Source: Podarcis raffonei
Lineage: Eukaryota > Chordata > Lepidosauria > Squamata > Lacertidae
Length of the DNA stretch: 64,000 nt
Direction of reading: 5' to 3'
NCBI RefSeq assembly: GCF_027172205.1
Contig: NC_070617.1
Coordinates: 1,371,501 to 1,435,500, forward strand
This document shows, one piece after another, positions 24,168 to 37,500 of the stretch (position 1 is the stretch's first letter; each line of letters begins with the position of its first letter). Position numbers and translations under genes: made by a program. Under the pieces are notes generated by a model that did not search any database, was not told the origin of the DNA, and worked only from the letters and a program-made list of their open reading frames with translations.

Positions 24168-24885
24168 AGTGGTACCTCTGGTTAAGTACAGTTCAAGAAG
24201 GACACTGACAAACTGGAACGTGTCCAGAGGAGGGCAACCAAAATGGTCAAAGGCCTGGAAACGATGCCTTATGAGGAACGGCTAAGGGAGCTGGGCATGT
24301 TTAGCCTGGAGAAGAGGAGGTTAAGGGGTGATATGATAGCCATGTTCAAATATATAAAAGGATGTCACATAGAGGAGGGAGAAAGGTTGTTTTCTGCTGC
24401 TCCAGAGAAGCGGACACGGAGCAATGGATCCAAACTACAAGAAAGAAGATTCCACCTAAACATGAGGAAGAACTTCCTGACAGTAAGAGCTGTTTGACAG
24501 TGGAATTTGCTGCCAAGGAGTGTGGTGGAGTCTCCTTCTTTGGAGGTCTTTAAGCAGAGGCTTGACAACCATATGTCAGGAGTGCTCTGATGGTGTTTCC
24601 TGCTTGGCAGGGGGTTGGACTCGATGGCCCTTGTGGTCTATTCCAACTCTATGATTCTATGATTCTAAGTACTTAATTCGTTCCGGAGGTCTATTCTTAA
24701 CCTGAAACTGTTCTTAACCTGAAGCACCACTTTAGCTAATGGGGCCTCCCGCTGCCGCCAGAGCACAATTTCTGTTCTCATCCTGAAGCAAAGTTCTTAA
24801 CCTGAAGCACTATTTCTGGGTTAGCGGAGTCTGTAACCTGAAGCGTATGTAAACTGAAGCGTATGTAACCTGAGGTACAACTGTA
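24168..24885. mobile_element. Tigger/pogo-like MITE split by a CR1 insertion
   Basis: Outer ends CAGTGGTACCTCTGGTTAAG and GTAACCTGAGGTACAACTG are inverted repeats flanked by TA. The middle (24186-24665) is a CR1 LINE tail. A related intact copy without the insertion lies at 31910-32126. Confidence 0.75.
24186..24665 (+). repeat. CR1 LINE 3' fragment
   Basis: CR1-type sequence: AACTGGAACGTGTCCAGAGG, AGCCTGGAGAAGAGGAGG, GGTTGGACTCGATGGCCC and the terminal repeat ATGATTCT twice. The short frame across 24243-24497 ([23 protein letters not shown]) is the CR1 reverse-transcriptase C-terminus, not a host gene. Confidence 0.9.
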
Positions 24886-25126
24886 ATTCACTATAAAGTC
24901 AGTGGAGAAGAGGAGGCAAATTGTACCATTGCCAATTCTAGTACAAACAATGAATTGTGGCAGACTAATTCCATCATCGAGGTCGCTATAGGTCATCCTC
25001 AACTCCCTGCTCAGTTGCTGTCCCACTAGGGCTGAGTGACATTTCCACAACTATTTTTGCATCAGCCGGCCTGCTATGGATGATGCCATCCACCGCACAA
25101 ATATTTTGCTATACTGATTATTTCCT

Positions 25127-25168
25127 CTGTAATTATCCAAATTACTATGTTTGATTCAGCTGGCCAAA
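25127..25168 (+). promoter_or_regulatory. Shared upstream TAATTA block, gene D copy
   Basis: CTGTAATTATCCAAATTACT followed by ATTCAGCTGGCCAA, about 400 bp before the gene D start. The gene E copy has the same 20 bases and the same trailing 14 at similar spacing, while surrounding sequence has diverged. Confidence 0.6.
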
Positions 25169-25526
25169 GCTCTGTGGCTTTCCAGAAGACAACAGGCAAC
25201 CCCCCTCAAAAAAACAACAACTCATATTGATATGATTTTATAACCACACTGTGCCATTGCCAGATACAGTTAGGGACTTGAGACAGGCAGAAATTTAATG
25301 CAGATAGTTCCACCTTTGAGTTGTGTAGGTCAGGTTCCCAACTGGCATTCAAGACATGCTTTGTTCACCTGCTAAATATTAAATATAAGCTGGACATAGG
25401 TCAAATGATATATCTTTTCACAGCAGGCAGCCATCTAAGTCATCTTGTTCAAACTAGGCTTGCAAGGTTAACCATGCGGTAGAGTGTGTGGAGGAAATTA
25501 CATCTGGCTCTCACTCCATCAGGAAG

Positions 25527-28500
25527 ATGAGCATTGTGATGTTACTGTTGCTATTGCTACCTCGTATGACCTGCAAAGTATTAGATTATCAATGCAAAGG
25601 AAATAATCCTGGGCACATTTCACAGGAATGGTATCAGCCAAGCAAAATAATCATTGGCGGAATAATGTCTCATCTCATCTTCCTTTTATCTGAACTTTCT
25701 TTCCAGATGCACCCTTCAGAGGAAGAGATTAATGCCCATCTGTAAGAAATTATTTTTCCCATGCACCCTTGAAGAGAGGTTGGCTTTTGTTTTGGCTTTT
25801 ATTTACGTTTTTATGTCTATGAATGATTAATTACGTAGTAAATATGGAATTGCTTGTGACGGTGATTTCTGACTCATCCTTTACTCTAAAGATCCAAGGC
25901 AGGTTGCAAGAATTATTTTTTTTTAAAAAATATATTAAACAGAGATTAAAATAAATTACAGTCACAAGAATCTCTATTTCAGTTGTCAAAGGTCAGGGTA
26001 AATAGGTGTGTCTTAAAATTTTGATTCAGATAAAATAGAAAGGTATTAATAAATGCATTTATTGTTGGTACCTGACATTTTTTTCATTCAAAATTTATAT
26101 ACTGTTTGATTTTAATAAAATATAGAAAACAAACATTAAAATTGTATCTAAAATCACTTAAAACAGATATTTAGAAACTTTCAAAGCTAAGTAAAGTAAA
26201 CAATAAGATAAAACAGCTTTTAAGAAATGTATCTTTTGCTTTCCAAAACAACCAACCAACCAACCAAAAATGTTCTAAGAACGCAATGGAACGAATAAAG
26301 TGAAGGTGCCCTTTATCAGATTTGAAGCAAGAACTGTCAATGAACAAACACCACCTTCTCACTGTCTTCCAAACTTCACAGGATATTTTCAGGGGGAAGG
26401 GAGTAGATGTTGGAGATTGCAAAACTGTGTGCTTATAGATTTCATGTATTTTCCTACTGTCTCCAAATAAGTTTCTTTCAAATTAATGAAGTACACAACA
26501 ATAAAGGGCATTAATAACAGGACCTTTGAGTCGTTAAATTTCTAAAAGACAATTTCACTCTTCTCCGGTTATGTCATATAAGCTAAATCATATATGGGAT
26601 GGCTATGATACCTATTCATTTATTTGCTTCCAGATTTGTTTCATTTTCATTTGTTTTAAAATTACGGCTTCTTCAGGAAGATCTGTTGAAATAAAGTAAA
26701 AACAGAGGGGAAATGTTTCAGCAGACTTGTGTTTCTTGTATATATTTTTTAAAAAGTTGCCCATGCATTTTGCAACTACTGGCACAGAACTTTTCAGAAT
26801 GAAATTTCATCAGGAAGTTTGAGGTTTTCTACAGTTGTAAGAATGGACTTGTATATCGCTGCCCCCCCCCCGCCAATTTTTCTGCTGGACCAGCTCTGAT
26901 GAAGAGTGTTGGTTTCTTTGCTTCTTCAAACTTTTCAATAACAAAAATCTATGATGAAAATACTCTCTGGGTTGAGAATGTTGAATTGTAGGGAGGGCGT
27001 TGCCTCAACCATTTCTGGTATGTGTCACCCCCCACCCCAACAAAAATGGTTCCATTTGGGCAATCTGGCTCCTGGACCAAAGCAATTTGCCAGCTCTCAT
27101 GAACAGGTAACCCCCACCCCACCCCACCCCACTTTGTATCGATGGCAAGAGAATGTATCATTTGGGAAACTATATTTGATGGGTCTCACCTTCATGTTAT
27201 AGTATCTGCAGCTCAGCACCGGCGAGTTAGAGTTGAACACTACATGGATAACATGTTGATTTCTCCCTTCAATGATGAGCATGTATTTCTCTATTTTGTA
27301 GGATGGTCCCAAAGTTTTATCAGCACATCCTGGCCTTGGCATTCGCCATAAAAGAGATCAATGAGTTTCCCTTGCACAACACCACTATTGGGTTGCACGT
27401 TGATGATAGCTACTACAATGCAAAGATGACCTACCGTACCACTCTGGAACTGCTCTTCAAATCACCCCATTTTCTCCCAAATTACAAATGTGGCAGCAGA
27501 ACACACCTAATGGGAGTCATTGGTGGACTTCGGTCTGATACCTCCTCACAGATGGCAGATGTCTTGGGACGTTACAAGATTCCACAGGTGAGGAGTTCAT
27601 GGGGAAGTATTTTCAAAATGATGAATATTTTATTTTTAGATTTATATTCCATTTTTTGCACAGGCCGTGCAATGGTTTATAATAAAACTAGTAAATAAAG
27701 GGGCAGATGGGGATTGTCCACCTGGGAAGGTAGCCCATATTCAAAACAAATAAACAAACAAACAAACAAAAACATCTTGCTCTGCTTTCCTTTGGACCAC
27801 AACAGCATGGCCAAGAGGGCGGACTTGTCATCTAGGCAGCCCAGGCCCTCCATATACACTGCCCAGGCTTGCACCCTGGGGAGGTCACTTTGGTGTTGCT
27901 AACACAGTGGTTTAGCTTCAACTCCTTGTCTCTCAAGGAAGATGGATGCCAACAAGTAAACCAGAATCTATCAGAAGCACAATCCGTAAACAACAATCAC
28001 TAATAACAAAACTCTCCTACAAATGCCCTCAGAAAATGTGTGTTGTGAGTAAGAGGATGGATTGAGGTCAATAAATACATGAAATCATGGAAGATGGGGA
28101 AGGTGGTAGGGTAGTTAAACTGATCATGGAGCTGGAGGACAGTCTTATTAGATTAGCCTGCCTGCCTCACCTTGGAGGTAACATGGCAAGAAGTCTGATT
28201 CTGAATGCCCAGGTGGTATTCCACCCCCCCTCCAAGAACTCTCTAGCTCTCTTGGCTGCTTGACTAATGATTAGCTTGCCACTCTCCTTCATGCTTTCAT
28301 AATTTCCTGAGTAGATTATTGCAATAAAATCTGTTTGGGACTGCTCTTGAAGAAATATACAGAACTCACAGGCTGGACACCAGTCTGATGTTTGTTTAGA
28401 GGTGCACACTACGTAGAATGGAACATTGTGTCCATATTTGTTTCTGGGTGCAATTCCAACTACTGACTCTGGCCTTGGAAATAATAAAAAAATGCATCTA

Positions 28501-31500
28501 GAATTTATTGCAAGAATAAAACCATGGAATGATAAGTGTTGGACAGCAGTGATTCCTTACAGAGTCTTCAGATAAATACCTGTCTATTACTTTTTTTATA
28601 TTTTAGTTTTCTTATGGCTCATTTCATCCAGCAGTGAATGATCACATTGGGTTCCCCTCCTTTTACCGCATGGTTCCCAATGAATCTCTACAGTACCAAG
28701 GAATTGTCCAGTTACTTCTGCATTTCAAATGGAAATGGATTGGTTTGATGAGTTTTGATGATGATGGGGGACAGCATTTCCTGCAGACTATAGAAGCCAT
28801 GCTTTCCGAGAATGGCATCTGCTCAGCCTTCACAAACAAAGTTCCAGCTAATATCCGTATATTGGAAATGGGGGATATGAACAAATACATATTGGAAAGT
28901 ATTCCTATTTTTAGGGACAGCAAAGCCAATGCGATCGTTATATATGGGAAAACGTCAAACCTCAGGTGGTTGGCTGCCATTATCTTTGGGATCAAAGAGT
29001 CGCTTGCTGGTAATCTTTACTACAATGCAAAGGCACCTTTTGGGAAAGTATGGATTACGACAGCCCAGATTGATTTAGCACTCTTTCTATTCCAAAGAAA
29101 CTGGGATATCCAGGTGTTCCACGGAGCCATCTCCTTCACAATTCCTTCAAAAGACATTCCAGGTTTCCAAACATTTGTTCAGAGTGTGAGTCCTACCCAA
29201 TCAAAAGGGGATGGCTTTATCAAAGATTTCTGGGAGCAAGCATTTGACTGCTTTGTTCCAAATTCTGGTGGCTCTACAGATATTGATGGAGTGTGTACTG
29301 GTGAGGAGAAGCTGGAGAACCTTCCTGCGCAATTTTTTCAGTTGAAGATGACAGGCCATAGCTATAGTATCTATAATGCTGTTTATGCTGTAGTCCATGC
29401 CTTACGTGCCAAATACTCAGCTAGCTCCAACCACAGAAAAATTGAGAGTAGAGGCAAGCTGCATTCTTGGCAAGTGGAGCCCTGGCAGGTAAATGACTCC
29501 TCACTCACAAACATCTATGACTTGGGCTAGAGCATTATAGTGGCACACAGAATAGTATGCATGGATTTTGTTTTGAGCTCTCTTCAAAAAATAGGTCCAA
29601 GAGCTAGTAAGACTCATCACATCAATTTTCTTTCTGTAGTTTCCATATATTGTTTAGACCAGTGGTGTCCAAACTTTTTTCAAAGAGGGCAAGATTAGAT
29701 GAAGTGAAGGGCCGTGGGGGCCAACCAAAGGGCCAACCAAAGTTGTTGACCTTTTGACCTTTTTGGGGGGTTGGAGTTGTCAAGCTTCTTTTAGGATTGA
29801 AGTTGTTAAGGGTTTTTTTTAGGATTTTACCCCAGGAAATAATCTGCCAGAGGGGCTAGATTAAACTGGCTGGCGGGCTGGATTAGGCCCCCGAAATGGA
29901 CTTTGGACATGCCTAGTTTAGACAAACCTGCTCAGATGCTTAGAAAGTTAAGGTAATTTGAATCTGTTTCAGTATTTTAACTTTAGTGTGTTTTAAAGTT
30001 GGGCAGTAATTTTCCCTTGATTTCCTTGTCTCATCTTTTTGTAAACTGCTTTGCGTATGCCCACTTTTGCCTCCTAGCCTTCCTGCCACTGGCAATGTAT
30101 CCCCAGGAAGGTGTTCCCACAAAATGACACAGCTCTCAGACCGGGAAAAACCCAGTATACCTGAAAAACCCAGTATACCTGAAGGAGCGTCTCCAGCCCC
30201 ATTGTTCTACTTGGACACTGAGGTCCAGCGCCAAGGGCCTTCTGGCGGTTCCCTCACTGCGAGAAGCCAAGTTACAGGGAACCAGGCAGAGGGCCTTCTC
30301 GGTGGTGGCACCTGCCCTGTGGAACGCCCTCCCACCAGATGTCAAAGAGAAGAACAACTACCAGACTTTTAGATGACATCTGAAGGCAGCCCTGTTTAGG
30401 GAAGCTTTTAATGACTGATGTTTTATTGATGGTAGGGATGCGGGTGGCGCTGTGGGTTAAACCACAGAGCCTAGGGCTTGCCTATCAGAAGGTCAGTGGT
30501 TCGAATTCCTGTGACGGGGTGAGCTCCGGTTGCTCAGTCCCTGCTCCTGCCAACCTAGCAGTTCGAAAGCAGTCAGAATGCAAGTAGATAAATAGGTACC
30601 ACTCCAGCGGGAAGGTAAACGGCGTTTCTGTGCGCTGCTCTGGTTCGCCAGAAGTGGCTTAGTCATGCTGGCCACATGACCCGGAAGCTGTATGCTGGCT
30701 CCCTCGGCCAATGAAGCGAGATGAGTGCCGCAACCCCATAGTCGTCCGCAACAGGACCTAATGGTCAGGAGTCCCTTTACCTTTACTTTACTAGGCTATA
30801 TTTCTGAGCAGATATGCTTAGCATGAGCTGGAAATGGTTTATGTATATCTTGCTGAGAATATTCTGTCTCTTATGGGGCTCTTTGTTCTATTTCTCTCCT
30901 TGTGTAGCTCCATTCATTGCTTAGGAACAACCCACTCAACAACACTGTTGGAGACGAAATTATGTTCAATGAACATGGGGAATTTGTAGCTGGATTTGAT
31001 GTTACAAACATAGTCACCTTCCCAAACAATTCCTATGCTAGAATCAAAGTGGGAAGGCTGGATCCTCAGGCTGCTCCGGACAAAGCACTCACTATCAACG
31101 AGGAGAAACTTGAGTGGCACAGAGACTTGTCTCAGGTGCAGAGCATTGGCAGAGCATCTCGTATGATATCATTGACATCCATCCATGGGCTGGCATCCGT
31201 TTAAAATAAATGGATACAAATTTTGTTTCATACAATCAATGACATTCATTGGCTTGGCATAATATTAGCACATTATTCCAATTAATAAATAACAATGTAT
31301 CTTGAATAAGGGTGGTAATTTGTTGGTTTGTTTTTGAACTTAAAGTAATTTTGTATGCTGTCCATCACCTTGCTGGTTTTTTGTTTTAATAGAAGAAGGC
31401 AGCCTACAATTATACACAAGCGCACACACAGATATATAATGAGTGATATCATTACTAGAGAAATGCCACCCTAAGGGAGCTGGGCATGTTTAGCCTGGAG

Positions 31501-34500
31501 AAGAGGAGGTTAAGGGGGGATATGATAGCCATGTTCAAATATATAAAAGGATGTCATATAGAGGAGGGAGAAAGGTTGTTTTCTGCTGCTCCAGAGAAGC
31601 GGACACGGAGCAATGGATCCAAACTGCAGGAAAGAAGATTCCATCTAAACATTAGGAAGAACTTCCTGACAGTAAGAGCTGTTTGACAGTGGAATTTGCT
31701 GCCAAGGAGTGTGGTGGAGTCTCCTTCTTTGGAGGTCTTTAAGCAGAGGCTTGACAACCATATGTCAGGAGTGTTCTGATGGTGTTTCCTGCTTGGCAGG
31801 GGGTTGGACTCGATGGCCCTTGTGGTATATTCCAACTCTATGATTCTATGATTCTATAAGGAAGAAATTCATTGTGAAAACTCTTTAATTATTTATTAAA
31901 ATGCTTGCACAGTGGTACCTCAGGTTACAGACGCCTCAGGTTGCAGACTCCACTAACCCAGAAATAGTACCTTGGGTTAAGAACTTTGCTTCAGGATGAG
32001 AACAGAAATTGCGCTCTGGTGGCAACGGGAGGCCCCATTAGCTAAAGTGGTATCTCAGGTTAAGAACAGTCTCAGGTTAAGAACAGACCTCCAGAACGAA
32101 TTAAGTTCTTAACCCAAGGTACCACTGTACACCTCAATTTCATTGAAAAGAACTGAAGTTTATATATACGGAATTATATATACAGAATAATAACCATCAT
32201 GCCATCACCATCATCAGATCATAAACCATTACAGAAGGCATCTGAATAAAAGTTTTCAGTATGCATTTAAAGGTCAATATAGAAGCTGCATTCTGAATCT
32301 CCATTGGAAGAGTGTTCTACAAGGCTGGGCCAATGGCACTCAATTTCTTGTCAGTGTCAACTGAATCAATGTGGGGGACAACCAGTGACACTGTCAGGAA
32401 TGAGCCAGCTCCTAGTGGAACGTTAGAGCCTGTGGCAGAACAGAGAGGCTCAGATTTGACTCCTCTGAGCATTGGAGCGCAGCCAAAGCTCTCAGGAAAT
32501 TCAAACAGGAGCGAATAGAGACATGGGTAGCCTGTCAGAAAAGGAAGAGGCTGGAGCTAATCCAGTAAGTGTGGAGAATCGGTGAAGGGATGGGCTGTTA
32601 GACAGGAAGCAAAACAAGAGACGTAAGGTTCATGAGTTCAATATCTTCTGTCATCATAGGAAGGAGTCTTCAGAAGGGTCAACTTGAGTAATGATGCCGG
32701 AGGCTTTGTTAGAGCCATCCGGAGCTATCTGTTTGTTTTTGCAATAAATCCTCCTTTTTAATTACCTATGCTTACTGTGTTATCAAGCTGAGAACTGGGA
32801 CTTCTGAAAGACTCTGAGCTGGGATATATTTGTTCAGGAAGTCCCTAGACCTAGATTTTGAACCTGGCTTTGTAGCAAACAGGAAGCCACTGCAGAAGAT
32901 TGGTGCTGGTCACTAAGAGACTGTAGATATTTTAGCCCATCTTATCTTGCTATTTCTAAGTACCCTTTGGTACTTTCTAGTTATTGAAAGTACCCTTTGG
33001 TACTTTCTAGTTATTGAAAAAAATATAGTACAAGGTTTGCCATGGACAGAGATTTCTTTATCATGTTTTCCTCTTATTCCAATAGTAAGCATTGCCCACA
33101 CTCTCTGCACTGTCTCTGTAGTCACATATGTTAATGTTTAAAATTAATCAACCCTTCTTTGTAAAATGAAAACAATTAATTCCATGGAAAATTATTCCTT
33201 CATCAATGTATAGGTGCCTCCATTCTCCTTATGCAATGATAAATGCTATCCTGGGTACAGCAGAAAAAAGAAGGAGGGGATGAAATTTTGTTGCTACGAT
33301 TGTTATCCATGCCCAGAGGAAATGATCTCAACACAGGAAGGTAGGAGACATGTTTAAATATTTCTAATGAAAAGTCTAGACCGTTCTTGGAGGCGGATGC
33401 CTGAGATTTAGCCTGTAGATTATTTTCAATAGTGTTTTTATGGGGATGGGAAGGAGATGGAAAAGTTGCTTCAGCAAAAAAAACCCAACAGCATATTGTA
33501 TGACCCTTTAATAATGTTTGAAACAGACTTCCGGAGGCGGCGCGAAACAGCAATGGCGGTCCTCTTCAGTTGTTGAAGAGGGGCTCCGCGGAAAAGGGTC
33601 GTGCGCTGCGGCACAGCGACGACCCGTTTAGGAAAACCACGGGTAGAGTGAGCCCGTGGCCGTGGGATTCGGCGGGCACCAGGAGCGACCTCGGATACGC
33701 AGAAGGGACCCCGTAAGGGGCTCCGGAACGTGGAGGGGGTAGCGGTGCTGTGAATCCATCGCTCTTTCCGCGGAAGCGAAGCCGCGCGGCTGCTGCTGAT
33801 GAGCGCTGACCTTTCTTCTTTGAACATTTGATTGGAAACAACAAACTCGTGAGTAAGAAATTTGAGGCTTTATTTGGACATCAAATTGGTGAATTTCGGC
33901 TGAAAGCGGGAGACGCTAAAAAGGAAGTCAGTCTTCCGTCCCTGTTTAAAGTACTGAGCAAAGTTTTTTTAAAGCGGAAGCGTTGAAAGGAGTTTAAAAG
34001 AAGTTGGAACTTACCCTGCAAGTTTGGATTTGATTGTGAGACTGTGCTATACCTCTCTATATTTTGTGGATTATAAAGTTATAAGCCCCAGCTCACGGGC
34101 TGCCTGGATACAAAGTAACATCAGACTGTGGCAACTGTGTATAGAGACATAAAGTTACATTGGGCTACTTTGCAGTTACAAAAAAGGAACTGTTGTTCAC
34201 ACCTTCGCAAAGAACCTTTATCATCTGCAGTTTAAAGTGAATTTAGAGGGTTTCCCCCCCTTATTTTGGATTTTACCATATTTGGGAATTAAATGGTGGA
34301 AACTTTTGGGGAGCTCCCCCTGCTGGATTGTGGAAATATAAACCTCTGAGAACTGCTGGTTGTTTTGGAAATCTTTTTGCCTGGATGATTGCTTTTCCCA
34401 TGGGATTTACAATTTGACCTTGAAACCTAGACAGTTGTGGAATGAGTGTGGCAGGAAAAACAAGGGCTGCCAAGAAAGCAAAACAAACTGAACTATTGCA

Positions 34501-37500
34501 ATCAACTTTGCCTGTGCAGCCACGTAGATCATCTGTTCCAATTGTGACAGGTCTGCAAGAAGGACAATTTAAACAGCCAGTTTTGGAGGATATGGCTGCA
34601 GGAGGATTAGACCCTATTTCTAAAGAAATATTGGATCAACTGGCAGCATTAAATAAGAAAGCTGATGAACAAGCGGCTAAATTTGACCAGGTTACAGCAA
34701 CGATTAATAAGTTGACAGACCAAGTTGCTCAAAACACACAGGCGATAGGAAATTTTGAAAAGACTATATCAGAGAACCGAAAATTAGCTGAGGACGCAAA
34801 CACGAAAGCAGACCAAAACAAAAAAAGGATTGAGGAATTAAGAGGGGAAGTAAGACCACTGAGTAGACAGGTCACTGAACAACAGGCCTATCTGTCTATG
34901 GCGGAGCTGAAAAACCGGGAAAGTAATCTTAGGATTAGAAATATTCCAGAACTAGAAAAGGAAGATTTGGCTGGCTTTTTGACTGCAGAAATATCCAAGT
35001 TCTGGGGTTTGGCAGAAGAGAAAGACTTCAAAATCGTCACCGCTTTTAGATTGGGAAGAGTGGCCAAGAAAGATAAACCAAGGGATTGCTTGATCATATT
35101 GAGATACAAGCAAGAAAAAGACAACATACTTGGCCTACATTTTAAAAACCCATTGGTGATACAGGGAAAGACAGCAGAAATCTTCAGAGACATACCAAAA
35201 CAATTGTTGGACTTAAGAACTACATACAAGGATCTGGCAAGATTATTAAGAAACAACACAATCCCTTACAGGTGGGAATTCCCCCAAGGATTATCTTTTA
35301 ATTTGAAAGGGAAGAAGGTGAGAATCAGAACAGCAGAAGAGCAAGAAAAATTCCTAAACGATCACGGGGAGGACCTTCGAAAAGGGACAGCAGGTACCTG
35401 GCCACCCCCCACGCCTGGTACAAAAGATCCACCTCCAGACATAGACGAGAAGGGAGACAACCCCATTGGCTAACAAGCTGATCCAGGATGTCTCTGCAGC
35501 TTTTTAGTTGGAATATCCATGGGGCAAATTCCCCTGAAAAAAGGAAAAGGATTTTTCACATTTTGAGGAAAGAACAACTAGACGTCATTTGTCTCCAGGA
35601 AACCCATGTGACTAGGCTCCACAGAAGAGTGCTAATAAACAAGCGACTAGGCCAAGAATTTATTTCATCAGCTAAAGAAAAGAAAAGGGGAGTCGTGATA
35701 TATGCAAAGGAGAGCCTAGCACCAAAATTTGTGTTCAAAGATGAACAAGGAAGAATTTTGGCGATCGAAATACAATCACAAGGAGAAAAATTTTTGATAA
35801 TTGGAATTTATGCACCAAATGAGGGGAAATCTGAATTTTATGGGAAGCTGCATGAGACAATGCTGGACCATATGGACTATAATAACATCATTCTGATGGG
35901 AGATATGAATGGGGTTGTCTCCACACACATGGATAAGTCACAAAATCAAAATGTGACTAAAGATGGCAGACTACCAAAGACTTTTTTTGAACTCACAGAC
36001 AATATGGACTTGATTGATATCTGGAGGACAAAGAACCCCCTAGGTAGAGAGGGAACATTCTTTTCTGAGGCCCACCTATCCTGGACAAGAATCGACCAAA
36101 TCTGGATATCTAGAGGACTGGCACCCAAGACCAAAAAAGTAGAGATCTGCCCTAAAACTTGCTCCGACCATAACCCCTTGAAAATGGACTTGAGACTTAC
36201 ACCAGCTGGATCCTTCAGATGGAGAATGAATGATGCATTGTTTAGAGACCAGGAGATAGTGAAGAAGGCCCAAAAGACGATGAAAGACTACTTTGAACTA
36301 AATTTGAACACTTCGGTGGAAAAAAAAACAATCTGGGACGCAAGCAAAGCTGTTATGAGAGGGTTTCTGATACAGCAGAATTCTATTAAGAAAAAACTCT
36401 GGAACGGTAAAAAGGACAAGATCTTGGAAAGGATAAAAGACGGAGAGAAAAAGTTGAGACTAAATCCAAAATCAAAAGAAGTTTTGAGAGAAATAAAATT
36501 CCATCAAGCACAATATGCAAAACTGATAAATCAAGAAGTTGAATGGAAAATCAAACAGATGAAACAAAGATCATTTGAATCGGCAAATAAATGTGGGAAG
36601 CTGCTATCATGGCAGCTGAAAAAGAGACAAAAACTGAACTTTGTTACCAATCTAGAGGTTGAAGGAGAATGTATTCAGAAACCAGAGGAAATTAGAAAGT
36701 GTTTCCAGAGATATTTTAAAAAATTGTTTTCCCAAGGACCCCAAGTGGAGACTGAAATAAATAAATTTTTAAAAAGCTATGGCCTACAAAAACTAACACA
36801 AGACAAACAAACTGACCTGAATTATAAAATAACCCAACAGGAAATCGAAAATGCCATTCAGAACATGCAACTAGGCAAATCCCCGGGCCCAGATGGACTT
36901 ACCTCCAAATACTATAAGATATTGAAGGAATACCTGACTCAGCCATTGATGGAGGTATGTAATCAAATTATGGAAGGGAAGGGGGCACCAGAATCGTGGA
37001 AAGAGGCATTCATCACTTTGATACCAAAATTGGAATCTGAAAAGACTCAACTTAAGAACTACCGTCCCATCTCACTCCTAAACGTGGATTACAAGATTTT
37101 TGCTGACATTTTGGCAAATAGATTGAAAAAAGTCTTAAATGGAGTTATTCATAAAGACCAAGCAGGCTTTCTCCCTGGCAGGCATTTGTCAGATAATACT
37201 AGGAACATTGTCGACGTTCTGGAACTTCTACAGACAAATTTGAATACAAAAGCAGTTTTGATATTTATAGACGCGGAGAAGGCCTTTGACAATATATCTT
37301 GGAAATTTATGAAGAAGAATTTGGAAGGGATGGGAGTGGGAAGGGCGTTCCAAAATGGCATAGATGCAATATATTCAGAACAAAAGGCTAAATTGATAGT
37401 AAACAATGTGGTGACAGAAGAGTTTAAAATTGAAAAAGGAACACGACAGGGGTGCCCCCTATCACCCTTGCTATTTATTTCTGTCCTTGAGGTTTTGCTA

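Noticed and set aside
24243-24497. A small host gene (frame beginning [14 protein letters not shown])
   Set aside because: It is the reverse-transcriptase C-terminus of a CR1 LINE; the same frame recurs at 31486-31686.
34273-34473. Antisense frame in the L1 5'UTR
   Set aside because: No support beyond being open; antisense to the L1 and overlapping the ORF1 start.
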